Positions 21,076-32,970 of a stretch of DNA of 64,000 bases are shown in pieces. A program made the translations under genes and the position numbers. Below the pieces are notes generated by a model. It saw only the letters and a list, made by a program, of their open reading frames with translations, made no database searches and had not been told where the DNA came from. Each line of letters begins with the position of its first letter. Within the stretch, counting starts at the first letter, position 1. The stretch covers positions 62,001-126,000 of the forward strand of contig JANTQF010000027.1 of NCBI GenBank assembly GCA_032988165.1. The letters are read 5' to 3'. Source of the DNA: Emmonsiellopsis sp. PD_33. Taxonomy: Eukaryota; Ascomycota; Eurotiomycetes; Onygenales; Ajellomycetaceae.

Positions 21076-23646
21076 TCAATCGCTATCGTCCTCTTCACTC
21101 TCTCCACCATCCTGCGAGAATCTAGGTTGCACATCGTCGCTATCCTTCCTCGGAACAACCGGACGCACCCTCGTCCCCACAAACCCACGGCGGTCCCGAC
21201 CCGTCCGCCCGCGACCAAGCCAGTTGTGTTTCAGCGCTTTGCTAAGAACTTCTACCTGGCCCTGCGCTTCGTCGTCGGTCTGCACACTCGCTAGCACGCT
21301 GATACACTGTAACATGCGCCCGACGGTTTCAGTGATGAGATGGGACGGGTCCGCGGTTCTGGTGGCGTTGCGGGAGGAGGCTGTTTGGGGTGTTGGAGTT
21401 AGGATGGAGTGTTGGGGCGGGGAGATGGAAGAGTATGAGGATTGGGAGGTTACGTATTCGGGGTTCGAGGAGGTGTTGGACGCAGCGCGGCTGCGGGATA
21501 TGGATGCGGCGACGGAGTCGGAGGAGAAGCTACCGGCATGGTTGAGCATGTTGGAGGATTGGGAGTTGTAGCTGCCAAAGCCCGAGTCGAGGGCCGAGGC
21601 GGTACTTGGGCGGCTGTTGGGTGTTGTGCTTAGCGCGCTGACATTTGCGTGTATGCTTTCTAGGCTGAGACGGGAGAAGGTGGCTTTCAGGATTTCATAA
21701 CGTGTGAGGATGACGTTGTCGCGGAAGGATATGAGGACGATAGTGCGGACGTCGAGTTCGTCGCCGATGGAGGCGTTTGATGATTCACCATTTGGCAATG
21801 CGCCCCAAAACTCTTTGGCTTCGCGGATGGTCATTATTGACCCGCGGCCTTTAAACTCCAGGTCTAAAGGGAGAAACACGGCTTGTATGAAGGGAAGCAC
21901 GGTTCCGAAAACAAAGAGCCACATATGGACGAGATGGGGGACAAGCCGTTCGTCCGGTACGGAATTTATCGAATTGTTCAACGAGGAAAAGCCGGTTTGT
22001 AGTAAGTCTCGTAGATCTTCAACAATGACTGATGGCATATGTTTTAGCACGCAGCGTTGAATATGGATGGAGACAAGCTTATTCAGGTCTTCAAGGGCAA
22101 TGCGAATATCTTCGCCCTCAAAAAGAACCAGAAGTTTCGCTTTGAGGAAATCCCAGGCATCTTCCGGGGCCATGTTATGAAGCCCAAATCCCTGAAGAGT
22201 TTCTTTGACAGAAGTATCCCCGTAGAGATTCGTACCGGCGCTTCCTAGTGAACCTGCACCACCAAAGACAGAGGCGGAACTAGATCCAACAGCCCCGTTC
22301 GCACCCCACTCCGCCTGGTCTGTATGCGGGAAGGTGATCTCTTGGGCTGCCGCAGCGGAAGCCTTTTCTTCTTTCTTCTTTTCCCGAAGCGCTCGACCTC
22401 CATGACGTAGGTCGAGGCCGCTTTTTGACTTGGCAAAGGTGGTCGAGGACGGTGACTGTGGTGTGAAGGAATATAGCGATTGAGGGGCGTTAGGGTCCAA
22501 AGGTTTCGAATTACTCGATGCAGAGGAGAGAGGGAGGTTAAAATGGTCGTCTTTGTCCTTTAGTTTCAGTTTTTGCCGCGAAAGAAAGTGGTGTTTATGG
22601 GCCTTCTCCTTCTCCCGGTCCTTTTCCCTCTCGTTTGGGAGCGGTCGATCCGCGAGAACAACAGTTGTTGCGGACGAATTCGTCAAATTGTACATAGAGG
22701 AGTTACCAGACGAAGGAATCTCGTTAAGACTGGTGGTGGAAGCGTTCACCATTCGCGACAACCCACTGGGCCCAGGCAAGGGCAGTTTGTTCGGCGACGG
22801 CAACGGCTTATCCCTATCCCTCCGATCTGAATCCTTGTCTCTCGATAGTCCAATATGTTTGGGTTTCGAGAAAATCTTCATCTTAGACTTCTCCCCCTTG
22901 TGTTTATGGCCACTTTCCGTGCCATGTTCGAGGATTGGTGATGAGGGAGGGTATGCCGGACTCCGAGGAAACGCAATATTCGCAGCCGTTGTAGCTGCCA
23001 GCACCCGCCCCCCAACAAGGCCATTTGAGTATTGAGTACCCGTATTTATTTTGGCAGCGGACTCCCCCCTCGATGCTTTCCTCCCCACGCCGTCCTGTAA
23101 CATGGTGCTGGGCTGTGACCGATTCCGCATATGTGACCCGCTCTGGTGCTGCATTGCAGCTTGAGCGGCAATCTGGGAAGCAGTCAGGTTCGCCATGGCG
23201 GGAGGAGCGTGCTCGGATAACGTGGCGGTGGGAAGAGTCGGTTCAAAGAAGCCCTGCGAATGCTGCCGGGGTCTATGTTTCTGTGCTTCCTGGGGCGGGG
23301 CGGGAGGCAGGGCTTTCTGGGACGGCGCCGGCTGCTCGTTCTGTGGCATGAATGCACCAGACGGGCGTGAGAAGTTCGGAAGAGAGGCGTTACTGTTATT
23401 GGCGCTTGCCAGGCCTGCTGACGAGGTCCGCGGTAAGCCAGGGCTGGCCAACTGCGATTTAGCGCTGTAGAAGGGGCGTTTGGGGACATTGAGGGGTTGG
23501 ATGCTGGAGGAGGTGGATGAGGCATCGCTGCTGGAGGAGCTGGGGCGTGCGGACTGATTGGGTGCCGTGACGCGGTCGGGCGAGGTGGGTGGCACAGGCG
23601 AGCTCACGTCTGCCCGGCGGAGGGCGGGCCCACGGGTGCTGTTCAT
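21076..23646 (-). CDS. hbrB: HbrB-like TORC2 subunit (Bit61/PRR5 family)
   Basis: Single exon of 856 residues. The first 450 residues are Ser/Pro-rich and disordered, with many short basic blocks. The HbrB-like domain spans about 475-665: VKETLQGFGLHNMAPEDAW, KLVSIHIQRCVLKHMPSVIV, LVPHLVHMWLFVFGTVLPFI, AVFLPLDLEF, DVRTIVLISFRDNVILTRYE. A second conserved piece lies near the end (TETVGRMLQCISVLASVQTD and KHNWLGRGRTGRDRRGFVG). Family members are Bit61/Bit2 in yeast TORC2, PRR5/Protor in animals, and HbrB of Aspergillus nidulans, whose loss causes hyperbranching. A role in TORC2 signalling to polarity and the membrane is inferred from the family. The start is the ATG at 23646; no other upstream in-frame ATG exists before a stop. 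Confidence 0.9.
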   Translation of the reverse strand: MNSTRGPALRRADVSSPVPPTSPDRVTAPNQSARPSSSSSDASSTSSSIQPLNVPKRPFYSAKSQLASPGLPRTSSAGLASANNSNASLPNFSRPSGAFMPQNEQPAPSQKALPPAPPQEAQKHRPRQHSQGFFEPTLPTATLSEHAPPAMANLTASQIAAQAAMQHQSGSHMRNRSQPSTMLQDGVGRKASRGESAAKINTGTQYSNGLVGGRVLAATTAANIAFPRSPAYPPSSPILEHGTESGHKHKGEKSKMKIFSKPKHIGLSRDKDSDRRDRDKPLPSPNKLPLPGPSGLSRMVNASTTSLNEIPSSGNSSMYNLTNSSATTVVLADRPLPNEREKDREKEKAHKHHFLSRQKLKLKDKDDHFNLPLSSASSNSKPLDPNAPQSLYSFTPQSPSSTTFAKSKSGLDLRHGGRALREKKKEEKASAAAAQEITFPHTDQAEWGANGAVGSSSASVFGGAGSLGSAGTNLYGDTSVKETLQGFGLHNMAPEDAWDFLKAKLLVLFEGEDIRIALEDLNKLVSIHIQRCVLKHMPSVIVEDLRDLLQTGFSSLNNSINSVPDERLVPHLVHMWLFVFGTVLPFIQAVFLPLDLEFKGRGSIMTIREAKEFWGALPNGESSNASIGDELDVRTIVLISFRDNVILTRYEILKATFSRLSLESIHANVSALSTTPNSRPSTASALDSGFGSYNSQSSNMLNHAGSFSSDSVAASISRSRAASNTSSNPEYVTSQSSYSSISPPQHSILTPTPQTASSRNATRTADPSHLITETVGRMLQCISVLASVQTDDEAQGQVEVLSKALKHNWLGRGRTGRDRRGFVGTRVRPVVPRKDSDDVQPRFSQDGGESEEDDSD

Positions 23647-24093
23647 GGTGGGCAGGGGGATGGCGCGGGTGGGTGGCTCAGGACACACGCAGCCAGAGGG
23701 ATCGAAAGCGGGAGGGGAATGGCGGTGGCAGCATCGGACAGCCAGCTAGCTGCTCTACAGAGTCATTGCCAGCATGAAAGGCGGGGGAGAGGGTTGGCGC
23801 AATTCGAGGCCAGCTGAAGTCGAGGTTGAAGATCGCGGAGATGAAGGCGAAGCTCGCGGAGGTGAGATCGGCCACGTGAGGGATGACTAAGGCCCGATGA
23901 TGTCAACGTCAGGGGTCGATCAAGGGGGGATGTTGTTCGGACAATCATGACTTGTACAAAACTTGGGGGAATGTCATTGATCCAAAAATTGGTTTATTCT
24001 TCACTATCCAAAGTCTCCAGATAAAACTCCAAATGTAGTCCAAAGAGCACCAATGGGGGTATAACAACCAACGCCTAAACTATATAAATACTA
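23647..24093. other. hbrB promoter and ankyrin gene 3' flank
   Basis: Both neighbours are on the minus strand. GC-rich near hbrB, AT-rich near 24000. A TGATGTCAACGTCA box at about 23897-23910 resembles tandem bZIP half-sites. No gene. Confidence 0.4.
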
Positions 24094-27000
24094 TCAACCC
24101 TCCAACTCAAACACCCCAAACCTCTCAAACACCGACTCCTCTGGCGCTTCCGGTGCCGTGAAAACAGTCCTTATAGAATCTGTTTCCGAAATCTCACCCT
24201 CCTCATCCTCGTCATCATGAATTGACTCTCTACTCTCATTCGAACCATTCTCTGGGTACGTCGTTACTGTGGAAAGCGATGAGCCCCCCTGAGCAACCCC
24301 ATTCTCCTTAGCGACACCCCTGACATCGACCTGCTGACGAGATCCCGGTAAATCCAAAGTATCTGTATCGCGAGGGGAAGAGCTGGGTGTAAATGTTGCC
24401 ATGTACCCCAGCGCAGTGGAGCGTAGAATTGCAGAGTGGGGGTTGGATCTTGAATTCGGAACAAGTGTGCTGCTGAGTGGAAGGGACGGGGCCGGAGACG
24501 ATGTCCGGGCGGGAGACGGACTAATCAATGGGCTGGGTCTTTCTAGGTCCCTGAGGCGAGGATCGGGCAAGCCGTCCCGGACGGTGCTGGGGAGCTCCGC
24601 TGGTAGTGACAGACCGGGGGATAGCGCTACCGGTACTGCGAATGCTGGTATAGAAGTGGTATCTTGTGACTCACTAGAGGGCTCGGAAAAGTTTTGTTGA
24701 CGGGCTGGCGGTACTGCTCGGTCTGTGGAAGGTGGCTGCGGGCGTGGATTCTTCCCCGAGGTGGGAGTAGCGGGTAGGGTGCCCGACTTTGCCCAGTAGA
24801 TAAGCTGTCTAACTCGTCCCTTGTTCGCCTCTGATACCTGCGTACTGGGATAAAACCCAATTTTACTAAACTTGTCGAAAAAGTCACTGTTGGATCTCAG
24901 GTGGGCGCGGTCTAGAAGGACATCTAGCACCTGTGGGCGGCCATAATGGGCAGCATATAGCAGCGGAGTCCATTCCACTTGATCGTCCTCCGTGGGGGAA
25001 GCGCCATGGCTAAGGAGAAGGGAAGCTATCTCTAGGTGGCCTTCTTCCGCTGCAATACAAAGTGGGGAGTCTTTAAATGCCCAGTCACCAAAGGTTACTC
25101 GAACCTTTGCTTTAGATTTAAGCAATTGATGTGCTATTTCCATGTTACCGTTGCGGCAAGCGATGCACAGAGGCCTGCTGCCGGCTGAGTCTGCGGCATC
25201 AACAAAGACGCCTTTATCACATAATAGCTTCGTCAGTTCCAACGATCCAATGGAAACAGCAATGTGAATCGGACGATGTTGACGGCCGTCTGCTTCAGCC
25301 TCGACATCGGCACCAGAAGCTATAAGAAGTCGGACTAGGTCAAGATTATTCGAATTACAGGCGTAATGAAGCGGTGTGAACCCCTGGCGGCATCGAATCT
25401 CTAGTGGCGCAGCCTTGCGAAGGAGGAACTCGACAACTGCGAATTGCTTATTCATCACAGCCAGATGGAGTGCAGTTCGTCCTTGGGAATTTTGGATCCG
25501 GATAGATATCTTCTTTTGGAGAAGCAACTCGACAACCTCTGTGTGTCCGTTAAAGGCAGCCCAGTGCAATGCGTTCATACCATGTTCATCGGTGCTTCGA
25601 GGACTAGCTTTTCTCCGTAGCAAGAATTGGGTAGTTGGAAGTTGGCCAGTGGCAGCCGAGCAGATTAAAGGGGTCATTCGATGGGCCCCAGCAGCCTCGA
25701 TGTTTGCCTTGTAGTTGAGAAGCAACCCGACCACGGATACATGACCTCCTTCAGAGGCATGATGGATTGCAGCCATCATGTGGAGATCTTTAGCTTCGAT
25801 GTCGGCTCCGCAGCGGAGTAGGAGGGATACCATATCCAGATCACCGTTCTTGGAAGCCACATGAAGGGCAGTCATTTGTTCCTCCGCTCGTGCATTGATC
25901 TTGCAGTAATTATCAAGGAGAACATTGCTCGCGTCGACGTGGCCGCCATTTGCAGCAATCCAAAACGCCGTCCTGCCATACGAATCTTTCGCATCTATGT
26001 CAACAACATCGTCTTCTAGAAGAAGTTGTAGTACGCGCGCATGGCCCCTCGATGCGGCTAGATGCAAGGGTGTTGATAGATGAACGTCCTGAACGTTGAC
26101 ATTTGCATTGTGATGGATTAACAGGTTGACGACATCATCCTTCCCACAATGGGCCGCTACTGCCAGTGCATTTAGACCAGTCCCAGAATCACAAGCTTCA
26201 ATGTCCGCACCGTTGTTAATGAAATTTTTAACTTCGAGTACAGCACCTGACTGGGCTGCTTTCACGATAGGAGGAGCTGCTATGCCGTCCTCTGATGTTA
26301 AGTCGATGCTAATATTGGACTCGCTGGGGCGATTTCTCCTTTTCTTCAACGAACCTGAAGGCGAGGTTCCTGAGATGGGCGATTTTGATACTGAAAGGTT
26401 CACGCGACTCACTGTATTTAATCGCTGCAACGCAGAACGAACGTTTTTTCTTATTGATCCTGTGTGTTTGGGTGGTGGCACTGCCGTTGTAGACTTTGTC
26501 CGTACTATGTTGGGTTTGTCGGCGGAGGAGGTGGACGAAAACGATACGGTATGACCTCTAGCGAGGGTGTCATGCCCTTGAGTTTGCAGGACCTCGTATG
26601 GTCGAACACCCAGCGAATCCTCATGATTCGTGGAATTTAGGTAGCTAGACAAGGACCGATTTGGGGTCCTAGATCCAGCAGTACCGCTAGCGTAGCCTTC
26701 ATCGGTTCCTGTAGACCTCGTCGCGTTGGATTCGTTGCGCTGGGGCAAGGCGTTCTCCACGGCTGCAGGTCGCTCCGGGTTAAACTGGGTATTCCCCATA
26801 ACTCGGCGATACGGGGCCTCGTTGACAAGAATGCGGTCAAAGTCGAAAATGGTGTGCCCGGTTGATGACCCTCTGATACTGCTAGCGGCATCGTCAATCC
26901 GAGAGTTGGCTGAGCTCATACTAGTGCGCAATGTTGCGGTATCGTCGGAGACCTGCTTGATTATATTTCGGCTTTCGGTTTTTCGAAGGAGTTCAAGTTG

Positions 27001-27538
27001 CTCAGAGGAAGTACGGCTGAAGAGATTTTAGCAGGCATTCATGGGACAACGACAAAGGGTTGGACTGGGAATCAAAATATGGTATGTACCAATGGCAAGC
27101 TTGCAAAAGTAGTTGTAATGCAAGTACTTGAGAATGTAGCCGCTGATGGTGGTCCCTCATGATATTTTCGCTCCAGGCAACCCTCATCCTATCCCTCAAG
27201 CCCAGCGGACGAGATGGTTCGCCCTCTGTCAGGAGTCCTAAGTGCGCGACTTCTTCAGAGAGAACATCCATCACAGCCATACACCCCTCGACGGCGACAT
27301 CCAAGCCATCGATATATTCCGCGTGTTCTGGGATCCCGTTTGCATTGTACTGGGCCAATTCGTGGAGCTGTGTGATGGCCGCCTTGACGGTCGAGAGCTC
27401 TCGAATCAGAGAATTGATTGTCAGGTCTGCATTTTCGAATCTGCCTTTAAGCGTGTGCAGGCCTTGGACAGTGCGGGTAATCAGCCCCGCGATTTGAATG
27501 GCTCCTCCTACAACGCCAATGGCGGAAACTGGATCCAT
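24094..27538 (-). CDS. Ankyrin-repeat protein with Helo-like fungal N-terminal domain
   Basis: Two exons, 27538-27090 and 27016-24094, give about 1123 residues. Residues 1-150 (MDPVSAIGVVGGAIQIAGLI..., LRDRMRVAWSENIMRDHHQRL) match the helical N-terminal domain found at the front of fungal STAND/NLR-like proteins and relatives of HET-S/HeLo. Residues 150-395 are Ser/Thr-rich and disordered. About 398-860 form roughly 14 consecutive ankyrin repeats (for example GMNALHWAAFNGHTEVVELLLQ and GRTALHLAVMNKQFAVVEFL). The last 260 residues are again disordered, Pro/Ser-rich, ending in an acidic patch and FERFGVFELEG. No NACHT or NB-ARC ATPase lies between the two domains, unlike classical STAND proteins. 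A signalling or non-self-recognition role is possible by family; the partner is unknown. Confidence 0.88.
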
Positions 27539-28410
27539 TATCGGCGGGTGGTTGTTTTCTATTTCACGTCGATTGCTTCATTGGCATGGAACAAGAGCAG
27601 AAAAACAACCCCGTACAGATGAATGGACGAGGGACAGCTTCGAACAATCACTGATGATGTTGATTTAGAGGTGCCGCAGGGTTAGCGGATAAGTTAACAA
27701 AAGTGCGAAGCGGCGGGCCTTGGCCGGCGCCGAACATCCTCGCGCTTTTGAATGAGCCTCAACCCCACCTCCATGCCGTTAGTTGCAGGCTTGCAGCAGT
27801 TTCAGCTGCCCAGTGAACCAGTGAACCAGTTAACTAGTTATGCATATCGGCTCTGCGGGTGGGCAAGGCTGGTGGCTGTGCACGCCGGGTGGAGGTTGCG
27901 TGTGCAATTCAGCCTTGCAGGGGAGAGAAACGGCAGTGTGGTCGCAGCCTGATGCGGCTTCGAGCATGCCATTGCAGGGTCACCTCCAGTCTGCCGCTAT
28001 TTTTAATCTTGTTTTCGACCCTGGAAGATCAGTCGAAGGTACTCCATAGTACACAACGGATTCGATTGTTGGCGTCTCGGGCGTACAAGGCGAATGAACG
28101 AGGGGATATCACCTTTGCGGTATGTTTGCGCACGCAGGACTTGGCCTACCAGGCGCTTTGCAAGCTATCCCCATGGCATCCTGTGTACTTTCAAGTTGTT
28201 TCATGATGGTTGATGGATTGACAGGAAGATGGATGGAGGTTAGGGGGTTGCCGTTGGGGACATGATGACTAATCACAAAATGCATGACATCGACATCTTG
28301 TATCCAGTCTGTCCAACACTCTCTCCATCCAACAACAAACCTCACGCCTATACCACCCCACCAACCCATCCATCGTTGATCTTCGCCAAAAACGAAAAAA
28401 AGATCCAACA
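27539..28410. other. Divergent promoter region
   Basis: Between the ankyrin gene (-) and GON7 (+). An 8-bp repeat CAGTGAAC, CAGTGAAC, CAGTTAAC runs at 27811-27834. The stretch just before 28411 is A/C-rich, typical of a leader. No gene seen. Confidence 0.45.
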
Positions 28411-28767
28411 ATGCCCCCCCCAAACACCCCCTCCAACCGCCCCTCCACCCTCCACGCAACCTACACCGCACCCTCCTCATCCCCCACCTCCCCCTCCCCC
28501 TCCCAAACAACCACAACCCACACATTCACCCACCCCCTCTCCTCCTCCCTGCCCACCAGCTCCACCACCCCAGACTCCCTCCTCGCGAAAACCGCCTACC
28601 TCAGCGAGCTGCGCGGCGCCGTGGGCACGCTACAAGCGGAGATCAACGAGTTCCTGACCGCGCGGATGGAGGAGGATAATAACCGGGCCGCCGCGGCGGG
28701 GAAGAGGGAGGAGGAGGAATTGAGGGAGGAGGAGAATTATGGGGAGGAGGTGGTGGAGGATGAGTGA
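28411..28767 (+). CDS. gon7: EKC/KEOPS complex subunit Gon7-like
   Basis: Single exon of 118 residues. The N-terminal 55 residues are Pro/Ser/Thr-rich. The conserved core LLAKTAYLSELRGAVGTLQAEINEFLTARMEED matches the fungal Gon7 family, followed by an acidic Glu-rich tail. Gon7 binds Pcc1 at the end of the KEOPS complex, which makes the t6A modification of ANN-decoding tRNAs and is also tied to telomere upkeep and transcription. The gene is C-rich at its 5' end and G-rich at its 3' end. Confidence 0.82.
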   Translation: MPPPNTPSNRPSTLHATYTAPSSSPTSPSPSQTTTTHTFTHPLSSSLPTSSTTPDSLLAKTAYLSELRGAVGTLQAEINEFLTARMEEDNNRAAAAGKREEEELREEENYGEEVVEDE

Positions 28768-29384
28768 GTGAGGATTGATTGAGATTGCGTGAGTGGTGGG
28801 GGGGTGGGTTTGCTTGTCGCGGGGGTTTTTAGGGCGGGGGTATATTCTGTGCTGTGGCCCTCGTTGCGTGCGTGGGGGATGGTTGATATCTTATACGTGG
28901 CTTCGCTTTTACTATGTGCGTGCGCTACGGACGGATACAATTTATTCGCGGTGGCTTCGTGGATGAAACGGTATACACGCCTGCATCAGGCGCCTACCGA
29001 ATACGTTCGATGTTTTGGCGATACGATATGGGGTTATTTGGATGGTGGATGGATGTGCTATTTATTACTCGTTGGGTAAATAGCTCGCTCGCTGGTTATC
29101 TGGGATGCGGATGGGAAAAGACGCGCGGAAAAGAGATCGGGGATGGGTATCAAACAAAACGCGCCAAACGTCAAATAAGTCAAATGGGTGGGCAAAGGCA
29201 GGCGAAAACGGAACAAAGAAACAATTCAAAACCGCCCCAAAAACACCACCAAAACGAGGACGGGATAAAACAATGTATCCGCCCGTCTTTATATGTCTAA
29301 AGAACCCTCGCTTAACGTCCGGAATGCTTATACGCAAAGCAAACCCCACTTGCATATTTACTCCGTTGATTTCATTTCGTTTCA
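28768..29384. other. Convergent 3' region of gon7 and vps39
   Basis: No gene seen; expected to hold two 3' UTRs. Small open frames have no family resemblance. Confidence 0.45.
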
Positions 29385-32300
29385 TTACACCTCCCTCGAA
29401 GACGACCCAGGCGTTGCGCTCCATTTACCCGCGCAACCGAGATGGACGACGGTATTGCTATCAACCAACCCAGTCAGCACATCCCACTTCTACATTAGAT
29501 AGCACGGAAACTATCACCTCCTTAAAAAACGTGGGAAGGGGCACTCACTTTGGAAACACACTAATAACACTCCCACCCAACCGTTTATGACAAACCCCAC
29601 ACACCTTCTCCTCACCCACCGTCACGAATCGATTCCTCCCTTTACTCCCCCCTCCCTCCCCAACCAACAACTCAGCCTGCGCAGCCACGTTCTCCACCTT
29701 CCGTAGCGCAGCGACAATCCGGCCCTCGTTCGCGATCGAATTGGCAGCGCGCATGCGGCTGCGGAAGTAGAACTCCAGCTCGCGCACGGGGAAGCTTTCA
29801 GGGATCAGATCGAGGGTGGAGCTGGCGGGGAGGCGGGAGCCGTGGCGGGCGAGGATCTCGATGGCCGGGCCGTATTGGGGTTTGTAGTCGTGGGGCGGGG
29901 AGAGATAGAGGGATAGCAGGGTGTGGTAGATTGAGGGTGGGGAATCTTCGCGGTCGGTAGGGGCGATGCGGTGCGTTGTCGCTGTGGGTGTGGCTGTGGC
30001 TGTTTCTCTGGTGTGGGTGGAGGAGAGGAGGTGGATGTGGTTGCAGTATCTGATTGAATTAGTTATGTTTGATATTGAAGAGGTTAATAATAATGAAGAC
30101 TTACTCCTCCGCCTTGTCCGGATCCTCCAATTTGAAAACGTAGATTTCCAACGCCTGTCTATGCTGGCCCATCTTGCTGAAAACAATCGCCCGCGCCTCG
30201 TAGAATTCCGGATCTTTACCACACATTAGCAGTAGCACATGAGAGAAGGGAAAAAACAGGAAAAGAAAAGAAACAAACCCACCATCCCGGGGTAACCGAT
30301 CCAACATCTTCGCCGGCGAATACTGCTCGCTCCCCTTCAACATCTCCAAAAACTTCCCCTTACACTCCCTCCAGCCCTCCTCATTCTCAAACTCCCTCTT
30401 CTCCCCCTCCTTCCACCTCTTCAACTTCTCCAAATACAACACCAACAACCTCTGATGCAAATCCGGCGCCATCTCGCCCAACTCCCCAATAACATGCTCG
30501 AGATACCTGATCGCTAGCTCGCTATCGATCCGCTGTAGAAACTCTAGCACCTTATCGCGCTGCAGCGTCTCCGCGTTCTCCGTGTCTGCGAGGAAGATCT
30601 CCATGCCTAGCTGGGGCGCGGTGCGGAGGGGCCATTCGGCGAATTCGAGAATGAGGTCGATGAGTTCCGGCGGGAGGTTTTGGAGATAGGCGACTGTTCG
30701 TTCGGGGCCGAGGAGTTGCTGCTGCTGTTGCTGCTGGACCTTTTGCTGCGGCTTCGGCGTTTCTTCTCCTTCTGCTTCTTCGTCGGCGTTGTCGTTGTCG
30801 CCGTGCGTCTCCTCCGCCTGCCCGAATTTCTTCAGCAGTTCGAGCGCGGGACGATGCAGCTTCTTCCCGAACAGGAAGTCAATCAGATCATTATACCGGC
30901 CCGTCTCTTCCAGTTTCTCCATGACTACGTCCGGATCGCAGAAGTTGGCAATGCGGAACAGCGAGGCCGCGAGCGTGGGCGTTGCGAACATGTGCGCGCG
31001 GAACAGCGTGGTATCAACCAGCGCGGCGGTGGTGCGGAGTTTATGCGCGATTTGATCCTCGTCGTCTTCCGGCGTGATGTCGAGAAAGTCCTTGACGGAT
31101 TGGGTGAATTCGTCTGTTTCCGTGTTGATCTGCAAGCCCATGGATGTCAGGGAGCCGTCTGGGTTGAGGAAACGTTGAAGACGCCGGCGGATGTCGGCTA
31201 GGAAACCTTGGAGGGCGCGGGCGGCGGCTTTTAGATCGTTTCCTTCTATATAGATGTTAATATCAAACTATACGTAAAGGGGTAGCAAGGGATCATACGT
31301 AATGGTTTATCCACGGGCTTCGCCTCGGCCGGCTTCCCACGAATGCTGCCCGTCTCACTTGCGTCGTCCGACTTGCTCCTGAAAAAAGAGCTCACTGACG
31401 GCGCATACCCCACTCCCTTGGCCTTGCCTATGCTCTCCGGCGGTTCTATCCCATTCGCCCTGGTGCCATTCGACCTCTGAGGTGTCTGAGGCGTCTGCGG
31501 CGTTTGAGGCTGCGCCTGCTCGTCCCCATCACTCTCTTCCTCATCACTCTTCTCCTCGTTCAACGAAGACAGCGGCCCCGCAATGATCTTCGGATAGAGC
31601 CTAATGACAACCTCCGGCGCCGCGCACGCCTCCGTAAACAGATCCAGCGAGTCGCGATATCTCTGCTTATCAAACAGCAACTGCGCCTTTTGCAGTTTCG
31701 CCTGCCTCAGTCTGCCCCGTTTATCCTTTAGCAGCGCATCCTCCAACATCCCAATCAGACTGATTGCCTCGTCCAGATAGCCCTCTTCAATCAGCGAGTC
31801 GATCTGCGAGTCGTATCCCAGCGCGCCCATGCGCCAGATAACCCGCTCGCTGCCGACCAGAAACCCCTTCCCCGCATGCGCCAGACTAATCGTCGGCTGC
31901 GGGATATGCAGCAGACTCGCCGACGGCAGCGCAATGGACTGAAGCAGCGACAGCGTCTCCGGGTTCCTCACCTCCAACGTCCCCTTAGCCGGTTCCTCCA
32001 ACGCCAATAGATACGGATACGAGTACCCCACGGCCTCAGGCGCATGCGTCCACGGAATCTGCTTCCTACCCAGCGAATTCCCATCCGTGTCGATGAAATG
32101 CGTATTAACATCCTTGGCCAACAGCATCTCGCCCTCGCCCAGCCTCGTCGCCAGCGGCTTCGGCGCCACGCCTCCCATGCCGATATAGCTCATGCTCGCC
32201 GCCCCGACACCGCCTAGCCGGCCAGTCTCCTGCCCGCCGGATCCCCCGATGCTGCCCGGTCCAACGATATCCGTCACCCTTGCCGCCTCCACGTCGACCA

Positions 32301-32970
32301 TGACATAGCTAGAATTCAACCCGGCCACGAGCTTCGTGCCATTCGCCCATGTGAGCGTCTTGATGCCACTGGCCAGCATGATCTCCGCCGTGTCATCTTC
32401 CAGCTCCATGTCCAGCCACATCCACAGCACCAGCTTGCGCTTGACGGCCACGGCGAGCCGGGAGACGATGGACGGCACGCCGGTGCTGGGGTCCTTGACG
32501 ATATTGGACGTGACGGCGAATGCCGTGGCGCCCTTTGTGCGCGAGAGCTGCTCGTGCAGCTCGTAGGTTTGTATGTCGTGGATGGAAACGTAGCCGTTGG
32601 ACAGGGAGATGAGGATGCCGGCCTCCTTGATGATGGCCAATTGCTCGATCTTGTAGCGGGAGAACTTCTCCTGTTCGCGGAGGAGATCGGTGGGGTTTAC
32701 CGTTGGTGTCTGCGGTTCGTCGGGGGGGTTGTTCGTCCCATGTCCGGCTCCATTTGTAGTAGTCGGAGTAGTAGGCTCCCCGCCCTCCGCACTCGACTCC
32801 CCGCTGCTGTCGCTCTGGTCATGGTTCACCTCGTTAATCCGGTAAATGCGCAGCGTACCCGTATTCAGCCCGACGAGCAGGCGGTCGCCGTACGTGAGGA
32901 AGGACTCGATCTTGGACTTGTCGCGCTGCTTGAGCTGGACGAGCGGGCTGGCCGTGAAGGCCGACAACAT
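29385..32970 (-). CDS. vps39: Vps39/Vam6-type HOPS subunit
   Basis: HOPS tethering complex subunit acting in fusion at the vacuole and as a Rab7/Ypt7 partner, by family. Five exons: 32970-31299, 31245-30283, 30213-30105, 30049-29549 and 29457-29385, about 1105 residues. The N-terminal CNH/beta-propeller region starts MLSAFTASPLVQLKQRDKSK and includes YLLALEEPAKGTLEVRNPET. Clathrin-heavy-chain-like helices follow (EEGYLDEAISLIGMLEDALL, KLQKAQLLFDKQRYRDSLDL; LPPELIDLILEFAEWPLR). It ends with the Vps39 domain 2 zinc-ribbon-like motif EEKVCGVCHKRLGGSVISVF plus VVHLGC. The last 73-base exon is needed to complete that motif with His and the final Cys. Two low-complexity inserts (Gly/Thr-rich near residue 70 and Gln-rich near 730) are unusual but in frame. 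Confidence 0.9.

Noticed and set aside
23646..23688. 14-residue N-terminal extension of HbrB
   Set aside because: It would begin at GTG; the first ATG in frame is at 23646.
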